A stretch of 9,706 bases of DNA from Microcaldota archaeon (GCA_021823425.1 JAKANX010000032.1:1-9706), one strand, 5' to 3'; positions 1 to 5,794 are shown, numbered from the stretch's first letter. A program made the numbers and translations. Notes: generated from the sequence alone by a model not told the origin.

Positions 1-1
1 G

Positions 2-118
2 CTGTCCGATGAGTCGGCGCAGGGTGATCCGCTCGATGAGCGCCCCCGCAAGGAACCCGGCTCCGATCGCAAGCGCCAGGGATACGGCAATCGGAAGCGC
101 GAGGGTGCTGCTGATTCC
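2..118 (-). CDS. Fragment of a LivH-type branched-chain amino-acid ABC permease (partial at both ends)
   Basis: Read on the minus strand, these 39 codons give a hydrophobic helix (around ALPIAVSLALAIGAGF) followed by ALIERITLRRLIGQ. That is the pattern of LivH/LivM inner-membrane permeases, where a TM helix ends in a G-x-x-x-E-R-x-x-L-R-x-L motif. LivH is one of two channel subunits of the branched-chain amino-acid importer. The frame is open at the left window edge. On its N-terminal side the match ends at about 118, and the frame continues into sequence that is the antisense of the next gene. All six Ile codons are ATC or ATT and all three Arg codons are CGN, whereas the rest of the window prefers ATA and AGG, so this stretch probably has a different source. 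The alternative is that these bases belong to the plus-strand gene, but the plus reading here is Arg/Ala/Ser-rich and looks like an antisense shadow. Confidence 0.42.
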
Positions 119-746
119 GGGGTGCGAGCACGCGTTCGCCGAAGTGTACATAGGAGGGAACGAGTCCAAGAACAGGTTCGTGGACGCGATTTACGCGCAT
201 TACGGGGAAGGGGCGCCCAACGTCACGTGGCACACCTCCAGCAACGATACGGAAATATGGGTGCCGCTGGACACCGCGGGGGGCAATTATCCGGGAAGCG
301 GCATAGCGGAGTGCTTCAGCGCGAACCAGACCTTCGCGGTCTACGACTGCTCTCTGGACGGAAAGGAGTGGAACGCTCCGGGCACCACGTTTGTGGAATA
401 CGGGCCCTTCGTGCTGTACAACGACAGCGACGTGATAAATCCGGACGCGTGGATTTACTTCACCTATTCGGTGGACACGTCCAAATACGATTACTGCACA
501 TATTCAATTGCGATAACGTCGCGCTCCGGGCCGCTGGACTGGGACGTCATTCCCGCGAGCCAGTACAATAAATACAGGGCGGGCTATTCGTACACATACT
601 ACGGCAGGGAGGCGCAGGTGACTTCGGCGAACTACTCGCTAACGCTGGACACGCCGGACAAGTTCAACGTGATAATAAAGAATTCGTATTCGGGCAGGCC
701 GATAACAGCACTTACGCAGGTGAGCAGCAGGTGCTACAAGAAGTGA
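9..746 (+). CDS. Secreted or surface-exposed sequon-rich protein, N-terminus missing or misjoined
   Basis: No family recognised. From about residue 39 (position 123) onward the protein is rich in Tyr, Asn, Ser and Thr. It has five Cys and six N-X-S/T sequons (NES, NVT, NDT, NQT, NDS, NYS), which suggests an extracellular, possibly N-glycosylated, disulfide-bearing beta-rich domain. No transmembrane helix is visible in this part. The start is not trustworthy. The frame is open to the window edge, an ATG exists at 9, but the first ~37 residues are Arg/Ala/Ser-rich with no signal peptide and coincide with the antisense of a LivH-like fragment. The true N-terminus, expected to carry a signal peptide, is therefore probably lost at a junction near 120. 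The stop lies 4 bp before the SdpI-family gene, so the two are likely co-transcribed. What it binds or does cannot be told from the sequence. Confidence 0.6.
   Translation: MSRRRVIRSMSAPARNPAPIASARDTAIGSARVLLIPGCEHAFAEVYIGGNESKNRFVDAIYAHYGEGAPNVTWHTSSNDTEIWVPLDTAGGNYPGSGIAECFSANQTFAVYDCSLDGKEWNAPGTTFVEYGPFVLYNDSDVINPDAWIYFTYSVDTSKYDYCTYSIAITSRSGPLDWDVIPASQYNKYRAGYSYTYYGREAQVTSANYSLTLDTPDKFNVIIKNSYSGRPITALTQVSSRCYKK
110..130. other. Apparent sequence junction (chimera or recombination point)
   Basis: To the left, the minus strand reads as a LivH-type permease. To the right, the plus strand reads as a secreted protein that has no N-terminus. Ile and Arg codon preferences change at the same place. 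No terminal inverted repeat, target duplication or recombinase gene is visible, so a metagenome assembly join is at least as likely as a biological rearrangement. Confidence 0.4.
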
Positions 747-750
747 TGAT

Positions 751-1389
751 ATGGAAAGGGAATGGCATGTTTCAATCGCGATAGTTTTGCTCGCTTTCGC
801 GGGCGGCGCTTACTTCTACCCTCAGCTTCCGCAGAATATCGCGGTGCACTGGGGCCTGCAGGGGAACGCAAACGGATTTGCAGGAAAGGAGATGGGGGCG
901 TTCGGGGTTCCGGCGCTCATGGCGTTGCTGCTCGCAGTATTTTTCATTCTTCCGAAAATAGACCCCCTGGACAGGGACTACAGGGATTTCAGGAAGCAAT
1001 ACTGCGGGTTCGTGCTGGCATTCACGCTGTTTCTGGCGTACGTGGACGGGCTCGGGCTCGCGTACAACCTGGGCCGCGCGATAAACGTGGGGCAGCTGCT
1101 CATTCCGGGGTTCGGCGCGCTCATATTCTACGTCGGAACGATTCTGCCGAAGGTGAAGCGGAACTGGTTCGTGGGAATACGCACGCCCTGGACATTGAGC
1201 GATCCCGCGATTTGGGAGAAGACGCACGCGCTCGGCTCGCAGCTGTTCAAGGCAGCGGGAATAGTGATGCTGATGGGAACGCTGTTCCCTTCGGCCGGGC
1301 TTCCGGCCTCTATCGCGGTGCTGCTCGGCGTCGTCGTCGCGAGCGCGGCGTACTCGTATTTGCTCTTCGCCAAAAAAGCAGGGAAATAG
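751..1389 (+). CDS. SdpI family membrane protein (DUF1648 plus SdpI domains)
   Basis: A 212-residue membrane protein with about six hydrophobic segments (near 7-24, 50-69, 84-106, 115-133, 166-182, 184-206). The N-terminal part has the DUF1648 signature, a helix followed by HWGLQGNANGF (33-43). The second half has the SdpI signature VGIRTPWTLSDPAIWEKTH (141-159). Length and order match full-length family members. In Bacillus subtilis, SdpI gives immunity to the SdpC toxin and sequesters the repressor SdpR. Archaeal members are common and mostly uncharacterised, so an immunity role here is inference. The ATG follows the stop of the preceding gene by 4 bp, and a GTGA sequence at 743-746 could act as a weak ribosome-binding site. 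Two ABC-exporter genes follow after a 31-bp gap (to the preferred start at 1421) that holds a TATA-like sequence. Confidence 0.85.
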   Translation: MEREWHVSIAIVLLAFAGGAYFYPQLPQNIAVHWGLQGNANGFAGKEMGAFGVPALMALLLAVFFILPKIDPLDRDYRDFRKQYCGFVLAFTLFLAYVDGLGLAYNLGRAINVGQLLIPGFGALIFYVGTILPKVKRNWFVGIRTPWTLSDPAIWEKTHALGSQLFKAAGIVMLMGTLFPSAGLPASIAVLLGVVVASAAYSYLLFAKKAGK

Positions 1390-1390
1390 G

Positions 1391-1398
1391 ATAATAAA
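1391..1398 (+). promoter_or_regulatory. Possible TATA box for the ABC-2 transporter genes
   Basis: ATAATAAA lies in the short gap after the SdpI-family gene, centred about 26 nt upstream of the ATG at 1421. That is the spacing expected between an archaeal TATA box and a transcription start, so a leaderless or nearly leaderless transcript starting at the ATG is possible. There is no good Shine-Dalgarno sequence at normal distance from 1421, which fits. The call rests on a short A/T-rich match only. Confidence 0.3.
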
Positions 1399-1420
1399 TG
1401 CCGGATGGGAATTGAACAGC

Positions 1421-2359
1421 ATGGAGGAAGCGATTTCTGTTCAGAATGTGTTCAAGGACTACCGCAGCCGCAAGGAGACGGTGCACGCGCTCAACGGGGT
1501 CTCCCTCTCCGTGAAGGAGGGGGAGATTTTCGGGCTGCTCGGGCCCAACGGGGCGGGAAAGACCACGCTAATCAGCATTCTCGTCGGGATACTTAGCCCG
1601 GACAACGGAAGCGCCAAAATATTCGGAAAGGACTGCAGCACGCAGGCGAGGCAGGTGCAGGAGCAGATAAACGTGGTTTCGGGGTTCTCGGGCGCAATTG
1701 GCGCGCTCTCGGTGGAGGAGTCGCTCACATATTACGCGATGCTATACAACGTGGGGAACCCCAAGGAGACGATTGAAAGACTGCTCAGGCAGATGGACCT
1801 TTACGACGCGAGGGACTGGGTGGCGGAATACCTGTCATCTGGAATGAGGCAGCGCTTCTTCATATGCAGGGGGCTGCTCAACGACCCGAAGGTGTTGATA
1901 CTGGACGAGCCCACGGTCGGGCTGGACGTGGAATCGGCGATAGCGGTCAGGAACATAATAAGGGGGCTGAGGAAGGAGGGAAGGACCGTGCTCCTGACCA
2001 CGCACAACATGTTCGAGGCGCAGGAGCTCTGCGACCGCATAGCCTTCATAAACGGGGGCAAGATACTTTCAACCGGGACGCCCGCGGAGCTCAAGGGAAG
2101 GCTCTCGGGCGAGCGGGTGATAGAGATTCACTGCTCGGAAGAGAAATGCGTCGTGGACTCGCTCAGGGGGTTGAAGGGGGTGACGGCGGAAATCAAGTCG
2201 GCGAAGCTCGTGCACGTGAAAGTGGACTCGTATTCGCGCACCAGGGACATAATGAGGGCGCTCGCGGACTGCGGCGGGGACATATACTCGGTGAGCGAAA
2301 TGGAGCCGAGCTTCGAGGAAGTGTACCTCAACGCGATGAGGGGTGGAAACGATGAATGA
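1421..2359 (+). CDS. ABC-2 type exporter, ATP-binding subunit
   Basis: A 312-residue nucleotide-binding subunit of an ABC-2 (DrrA/NodI/NatA-like) exporter, which would sit on the cytoplasmic face of the membrane and power the adjacent permease. Visible motifs are Walker A GPNGAGKTT (41-49), signature LSSGMRQR (138-145, a variant of LSGGQ), Walker B VLILDEPTVGLD (158-169) with D-loop, and the switch His in TTHN (195). Where family members usually have the Q-loop Gln (VVPQ), this protein reads VVSG (85-88). About 90 residues follow the ATPase core and end with PSFEEVYLNAM, resembling the DUF4162-type C-terminal domain of this subfamily. The ATG at 1421 is preferred; a TTG at 1412 is in frame and would add three residues. 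The 3' end overlaps the permease start by 8 bp. The substrate is unknown. Confidence 0.93.
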   Translation: MEEAISVQNVFKDYRSRKETVHALNGVSLSVKEGEIFGLLGPNGAGKTTLISILVGILSPDNGSAKIFGKDCSTQARQVQEQINVVSGFSGAIGALSVEESLTYYAMLYNVGNPKETIERLLRQMDLYDARDWVAEYLSSGMRQRFFICRGLLNDPKVLILDEPTVGLDVESAIAVRNIIRGLRKEGRTVLLTTHNMFEAQELCDRIAFINGGKILSTGTPAELKGRLSGERVIEIHCSEEKCVVDSLRGLKGVTAEIKSAKLVHVKVDSYSRTRDIMRALADCGGDIYSVSEMEPSFEEVYLNAMRGGNDE

Positions 2360-3125
2360 CTCGCTCTCGCGCATGCTCTCGCAGGCGTACAAGAACATCA
2401 CCACGATCAGGAGGAACACGTTCAGGCTCGCGGACATAGTCGTATGGCCCATACTCTATTTGTTCACGCTCACGTTCTTCGTCACCTATTTGGGCTCGGA
2501 CAAGTCGTATTTGTACATGGTGATTCTGGGCATGCTGGGATGGAGGGCGATGTACTTCCTGAACATGGACATGGTCAGCTCGCTCACCGAGGAGTACTGG
2601 GCCAAGTCGCTCGCTTACCTATTCGCGTCCCCCATAAGCAGGTTCGAGATAGCGATGGGCACAGCGCTCTCCGGGGCGCTAAAGGGCGCGTTCGTAATAG
2701 CTATATACCTCGTGCTCACGAACGTGCTTTACGGGTTCACGGTCCCTGACTGGTGGCTGCTCGCAATAGGCGTGCTGTTCCTGTGCCTTTCAGGGTTCAC
2801 GATGGGGCTATTCACCCTCGGGCTGGCATATTTCTACAAGGAGGAGGCGTTCAACCTCTCGTTCATACTGCCGGACGTGATTGCGCTGCTCTCGGGGGTG
2901 TATTTCTCCATAGACACTGTGTATCCCGCGGCGGTCGTGCCGTTCATACGGCTGCTTCCCACCACGCAGGCGTTCGAGCTGCTCAAGTCCATGGTGGGCC
3001 TCGGGCATGCGGACTATTTCATGCTCGTTGCGACGAGCGCAGTATGGTTAGCCGCGGGATATTTGTTCAACGGGTTCATGTACGAGAGGGCGAGGAAGGA
3101 GGGCAAGCTGGCCAGGCTGGGCTGA
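2352..3125 (+). CDS. ABC-2 type exporter, permease subunit
   Basis: A 257-residue membrane protein with about six TM segments (near 27-47, 54-70, 103-128, 134-160, 170-188, 222-243), the usual ABC2_membrane topology. The stretch EEYWAKSLAYLFASPISRFE (80-99), between the second and third helices, matches the E-x-x-x-x-x-L-x-x-L-x-x-SP pattern of NodJ/DrrB-like permeases and is probably the contact with the ATPase. The ATG at 2352 lies inside the last codons of the ATPase gene and has a GGTG-containing ribosome-binding site about 6 nt upstream. A GTG at 2343 is in frame but overlaps that site, so ATG is preferred. It forms a transporter with the ATPase, presumably 2+2 subunits. It converges with the iron-sulfur gene on the other strand with only two bases between the two stop codons. 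The substrate is not evident. Confidence 0.92.
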   Translation: MNDSLSRMLSQAYKNITTIRRNTFRLADIVVWPILYLFTLTFFVTYLGSDKSYLYMVILGMLGWRAMYFLNMDMVSSLTEEYWAKSLAYLFASPISRFEIAMGTALSGALKGAFVIAIYLVLTNVLYGFTVPDWWLLAIGVLFLCLSGFTMGLFTLGLAYFYKEEAFNLSFILPDVIALLSGVYFSIDTVYPAAVVPFIRLLPTTQAFELLKSMVGLGHADYFMLVATSAVWLAAGYLFNGFMYERARKEGKLARLG

Positions 3126-3130
3126 ATTCA
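3123..3130. other. Palindrome TGAATTCA holding both convergent stop codons
   Basis: The plus-strand TGA (3123-3125) of the ABC permease and the minus-strand TGA (3130-3128) of the frame-corrected CDGSH gene both lie in one perfect 8-bp palindrome. No hairpin of terminator size is visible here, so transcripts from the two sides probably overlap. Confidence 0.6.
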
Positions 3131-3851
3131 ATTCCCTTTCCTTTTCGGATTGCGCAAAGGCTTGCCCCCGTCGCTGAACCCGGCTGAGATGTGGGTTCCG
3201 TCGCAGAACGGCTTGTTGCGCGAATGGCCGCAGCGGCAGAGCGTGGCGCGGTTGCGCACCTCGTATCTTCTTCCCGTCCGCCCCTACTAGGATTATGCCG
3301 CCCTTGAGCCATATAGGGCCGCTGCACGCGTTCTGCGGGTCCTCCACGAGGCCGATGGATTTCTTGAGCCCGGGCTCTATTGCTTTCCCGGTTTTCCGCT
3401 CAATTGCGACGAGGCGCCCGGAGGGGCAGTTGCACGCCTCCCTTATCGCGGCCTTCTTCGCTTTCGGGTTGCCTGAGCGTGCCGCAAGGGACCATACGCC
3501 GCCATTGGGATGGCAGAACCGGGCGGCAGAACACAGCGAGGGCGCGTCGCACAGGATTATCCCCCCGCCCCTGATTTTCCGGGCCAGCTTGGAGTAAGGT
3601 TCCCTGCTCGCGGTTTCCGTCCCCTGGAAATGGGATGCTTTGTGCGAGCCGTCGCAGTAAGGCTTGTTTTTGGAGTTGCCGCACCTGCACAAGTCGTAAG
3701 ACTCCTTTTGGGGGTATTTTTTCCCCTTGCCCCATTTCTCGGGCTCGCCCTCCCCGCCGATTAGTATGATTTCCTTTTGGAGGGGAATCCTGCCCGAGAC
3801 CGCGTAGGGCCCGTTCCTAGTTACCGTGACCTTTTGCGCCCGTTTCCCCAT
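3128..3851 (-). CDS. CDGSH iron-sulfur protein with two CDGSH domains (apparent frameshift near 3266)
   Basis: Corrected for one extra base, the product is 240 residues. The first CDGSH motif is CRCGNSKNKPYCDGSH (55-70) and the second is CRCGHSRNKPFCDGTH (205-220). Each supplies the 3-Cys/1-His set that holds a [2Fe-2S] cluster, as in mitoNEET-type proteins. Between them, Cys 101, 107, 113, 140 and 142 with NCPSGRL resemble a divergent ferredoxin-like (Fer4_19-type) domain. This N-CDGSH / Fer4_19-like / C-CDGSH order is known in prokaryotes; the role is likely electron transfer or cluster handling in the cytoplasm. As written, the frame leaves the family after GADGKK (190-195) and runs on to 3048 inside the permease gene. 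Dropping one base at about 3266 restores YEVRNRATL, the second motif, and a stop at 3128. A sequencing error is the simplest explanation. The gene starts 8 bp after cysS, so it is in the same operon. Confidence 0.85.
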
Positions 3852-3859
3852 GCAATCAA

Positions 3860-5110
3860 CTATGAAATGCAGGCTTCATTTATCTGCCTTTGCCCGAGGA
3901 CGCCGAGCACCGAGTCTATCCTTCTTATTGCGCGGATTATTCCCCTCGCATCCGCGGGAGAAAGTTTTCCGCCCCTTAAGAGCCTTTCCGCGCGCCGAAG
4001 GAGCCTGAACGTGCGCCTGAACGCGAGGCGGGTGTGCAAATCGTCGTCCATCGCGGCCTCGAAGCCGGACGCGAGGAGCTTTGCGAGCGAGGGGTGCATC
4101 TTCCCATTCCCCTTCTTGCGCGAGTGCTCCTCAAGGGCCTTGAGGATTTGCCTTATCCTGCCCATCTCGCGCAGCGCGGATTTCATTTTTCCCATGGTGA
4201 AGTCCAGCCTGCTCCTGTAGCGCTCGGAAATCAGATAGTAGCGGAGGCACATGGGCTTTATTCCCTGCTCCATGAGCTCGTGCGCGTAAAGCACGTTTCC
4301 GGTGCGCTTGGACATCTTCTTCTTGCGCACCGTAAGATGGCGGGCGTGGAGCCAGAAGTTCGCTGGCATTTTCCCCGTGGCTGCGATGCTTTGCGCTATC
4401 TCGTTGTCGTGGTGGGGAAAAATGTTGTCGCTCCCCCCCGTGTGGATGTCAAAGGGGCTTCCGAGGTAATGCATGGATATGGCGCTGCACTCTATGTGCC
4501 AGCCCGGCCTTCCGGCGCCGAACGGGCTCGCCCATTTCACGCCCCCGTCCGAGGGCGCCCATTTCTTCCAGAGCCTGAAGTCCCAGAGCCCCTCCTTGGA
4601 ATAGTCGTCCTCGCGCGCCTTCCCGAAATAGCGCGGGCTGCGGAGCCTGCGCAGCGCTCCGTACCCCCTGAATTTGCGCACGTTGAAGTAGAGCCCGTCA
4701 TTGTCCGGGATGCAATATCCGCGCGTGCACATCTTCCTTATGAGCGAAATCATTTGCGGAACGTGCGCTGACGCCTTTGCAACTATGGTGGGCCTGAGCA
4801 TGCCCAGGTCGTCCCACGTGGAGAAAAAATCCCTGATTTTGGGCGCCTGGGATTGCGCGGGGGTGCGGCCCTCCTTCCGCGCTGCGCGGACGGCCTTGTC
4901 CTCCACGTCCGTTATGTTCATCACTCTCTTCACTTTGTGGCCCTTGTAGCGCAAATAGCGCACGAGCACGTCTTCAAAGAGGTAGGTGCGGAAGTTTCCA
5001 ATATGCGAATAAGCGTAGACCGAGGGGCCGCAGGTGTACATTCGCACCTGCCTTCCCCTCAGGGGGGAAAACTCCCTTTTTTTGCGCGCGAGGGTGTCGT
5101 ACAGCCTCAT
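3860..5110 (-). CDS. cysS: Cysteinyl-tRNA synthetase, short form
   Basis: This 416-residue class I synthetase charges tRNA-Cys with cysteine. The zinc and cysteine-binding residues fall at the Escherichia coli spacing: C27 in YTCGPSVY, C208 in GWHIEC, H233 and E237 in FPHHDNEIAQS. The ATP-binding signatures are present but variant: SHIGN (36-40) for HIGH and KMSKR (265-269) for KMSKS. A DALR-type helical region follows, with MDDDLHTRLAF (354-364). The protein ends at VLGVLGQ plus nine residues, so it appears to lack the C-terminal alpha/beta subdomain that brings the E. coli enzyme to 461 residues. A related ligase such as MshC is a theoretical alternative, but the retained DALR-like region favours CysRS. 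It starts 4 bp after the winged-helix gene and is followed 8 bp later by the CDGSH gene. Confidence 0.93.
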   Translation of the reverse strand: MRLYDTLARKKREFSPLRGRQVRMYTCGPSVYAYSHIGNFRTYLFEDVLVRYLRYKGHKVKRVMNITDVEDKAVRAARKEGRTPAQSQAPKIRDFFSTWDDLGMLRPTIVAKASAHVPQMISLIRKMCTRGYCIPDNDGLYFNVRKFRGYGALRRLRSPRYFGKAREDDYSKEGLWDFRLWKKWAPSDGGVKWASPFGAGRPGWHIECSAISMHYLGSPFDIHTGGSDNIFPHHDNEIAQSIAATGKMPANFWLHARHLTVRKKKMSKRTGNVLYAHELMEQGIKPMCLRYYLISERYRSRLDFTMGKMKSALREMGRIRQILKALEEHSRKKGNGKMHPSLAKLLASGFEAAMDDDLHTRLAFRRTFRLLRRAERLLRGGKLSPADARGIIRAIRRIDSVLGVLGQRQINEACIS

Positions 5111-5114
5111 TTTT

Positions 5115-5384
5115 TCACTTCGAGCCTATTTCCCTGAGCACCTCTTTTCCCTTGGGGCCAAGGAGAAGGAACACGGGCTTGCCCCCCGGGTTCTGCACCT
5201 TGAGGTAGCCTTCCTCGGTGAGCAGGTCCACGTGCTTCTTCGCCGCGACGTGGCTCACCTTGAGCTTCTCGGCGATCGTGTTGAGGTAGCTGGGCTTGCC
5301 CGAGCTCTCGCTCGCGGCCACGAAGCGTATTATCGCCCGCCGCGTCTCGGCACCCTTGCTCCAGTAGAAAAGTATGGTCTTCAT
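5115..5384 (-). CDS. Winged-helix DNA-binding protein (MarR/ArsR-like fold)
   Basis: An 89-residue protein with a single winged-helix domain. A helix with KGAETRRAII (10-19) is followed by helix-turn-helix NTIAEKLKVSHVAAKKHVDLL (about 35-55), and a wing around GYLKVQNPGGKPVFLLLGPKG (59-79). That is the layout of small archaeal transcription regulators. No ligand domain or metal-binding Cys is present, so the signal, if any, must come from a partner. The start codon overlaps the stop of the upstream membrane-protein gene as ATGA (5381-5384), and GAGGG (plus 5388-5392) gives it a ribosome-binding site. Tight coupling to a small membrane protein suggests the two work as a pair. Being encoded beside the divergent promoter, it is a natural candidate to bind the TTACATTA repeats there; that is inference. 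Confidence 0.75.
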   Translation of the reverse strand: MKTILFYWSKGAETRRAIIRFVAASESSGKPSYLNTIAEKLKVSHVAAKKHVDLLTEEGYLKVQNPGGKPVFLLLGPKGKEVLREIGSK

Positions 5385-5695
5385 TCAACCCTCTTGCGGA
5401 TGTCGTGCATGGTCTTGTACATCCCGTAGAAAGAAAGCGCGAGAAGTATCGCCCCCGCTATAGTGCCCGCCTCGCTTATGGTAGCGAGGATGGGGAGCGC
5501 GCCCCTGCGCTCGAGCGGGAAGAGCAGCGTTATCCATTCGGATAGCGCGAGCAGGATTATAGATACGACGAGCGAAAGCCAGTACCAGCCCTTGTCGGTC
5601 TCCAGGTAAAGTTTTACGACGAGCGCGAGCGTCGCGAAGAAACTCAGCGCCGCGACGATGCGCAGCATCCCGAAGAAGAATATCAAATCAGCCAT
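5381..5695 (-). CDS. Small three-TM membrane protein of unknown function
   Basis: I do not recognise the family. The 104-residue product has three clear hydrophobic segments (about 5-28, 36-59, 68-92), a short Glu/Arg-containing loop (LERRG, 61-65), and a charged cytoplasmic-like tail (MHDIRKRVE). The ATG at 5695 is chosen because GGTGG (minus strand, 5706-5702) stands 6 nt upstream; a GTG at 5701 is in frame but sits inside that ribosome-binding region. It is the first gene of the minus-strand operon, and its stop overlaps the start of the winged-helix gene (ATGA). Small membrane protein plus winged-helix pairs recur in archaea, and the membrane partner may sense a signal or hold the regulator; this is inference. 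Confidence 0.75.
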   Translation of the reverse strand: MADLIFFFGMLRIVAALSFFATLALVVKLYLETDKGWYWLSLVVSIILLALSEWITLLFPLERRGALPILATISEAGTIAGAILLALSFYGMYKTMHDIRKRVE

Positions 5696-5701
5696 ATCCA
5701 C

Positions 5702-5706
5702 CCACC
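5702..5706 (-). promoter_or_regulatory. Ribosome-binding site deciding the start of the three-TM protein
   Basis: GGTGG on the minus strand, 6 nt upstream of the ATG at 5695, complements the archaeal 16S rRNA 3' end. It favours ATG 5695 over the in-frame GTG at 5701. Confidence 0.6.
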
Positions 5707-5741
5707 TTTTTTGACTTCTGTACGGTATTGGGCGCGATAAG

Positions 5742-5751
5742 TTTAAAAATA
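5742..5751 (+). promoter_or_regulatory. TATA-like core of the divergent promoter region
   Basis: TTTAAAAATA is the most A/T-rich stretch of the 93-bp divergent intergenic region and fits an archaeal TATA box. For the plus-strand exporter operon it would place the transcription start at about 5770-5778, some 20 nt before the ATG at 5795. Read on the other strand, the same A/T-rich core followed by ACTTATC could serve the minus-strand operon, with a start near 5715 before the ATG at 5695. Whether one core serves both directions cannot be decided here. Confidence 0.55.
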
Positions 5752-5754
5752 CTA

Positions 5755-5773
5755 TTACATTAAGGTTACATTA
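5755..5773 (+). repeat. Two direct repeats TTACATTA, 11 bp apart (putative operator)
   Basis: TTACATTA occurs at 5755-5762 and again at 5766-5773, with an 11-bp period, about one helical turn. The pair lies just downstream of the TATA-like core and over the predicted start region of the exporter transcript, where a bound repressor would block initiation. The winged-helix protein encoded in the divergent operon is the obvious candidate ligand. Confidence 0.5.
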
Positions 5774-5794
5774 GCTTCGTGAAAAGGGCTTATT

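Noticed and set aside
105..125. Lipobox-like LLIPGC in the plus frame, as a possible lipoprotein start of the secreted protein
   Set aside because: There is no signal-peptide hydrophobic core before it, Pro at -2 is unusual, and the same bases are better read as the end of a LivH-like fragment on the other strand.
772..1422. Minus-strand open frame of 216 codons opposite the SdpI-family gene
   Set aside because: Arg/Glu/His-rich antisense reading of a well-supported membrane-protein gene.
3131..3148. T-rich stretch after the ABC permease as an archaeal terminator
   Set aside because: It is the complement of the Lys/Arg-coding 3' end of the CDGSH gene (NPKRKGN), is broken up by C residues, and has no hairpin, so it cannot be called.
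4433..4439. Run of seven C (G on the coding strand) in cysS as a slippage site
   Set aside because: The frame is intact across it (HTGGSDN matches the family), so there is no evidence of slippage.
4034..4771. Long plus-strand open frame (245 codons) opposite cysS
   Set aside because: It lies wholly antisense to a clearly conserved synthetase, its translation is Val/Ala/Arg/Pro-rich with no domain pattern, and high GC makes such antisense frames common.
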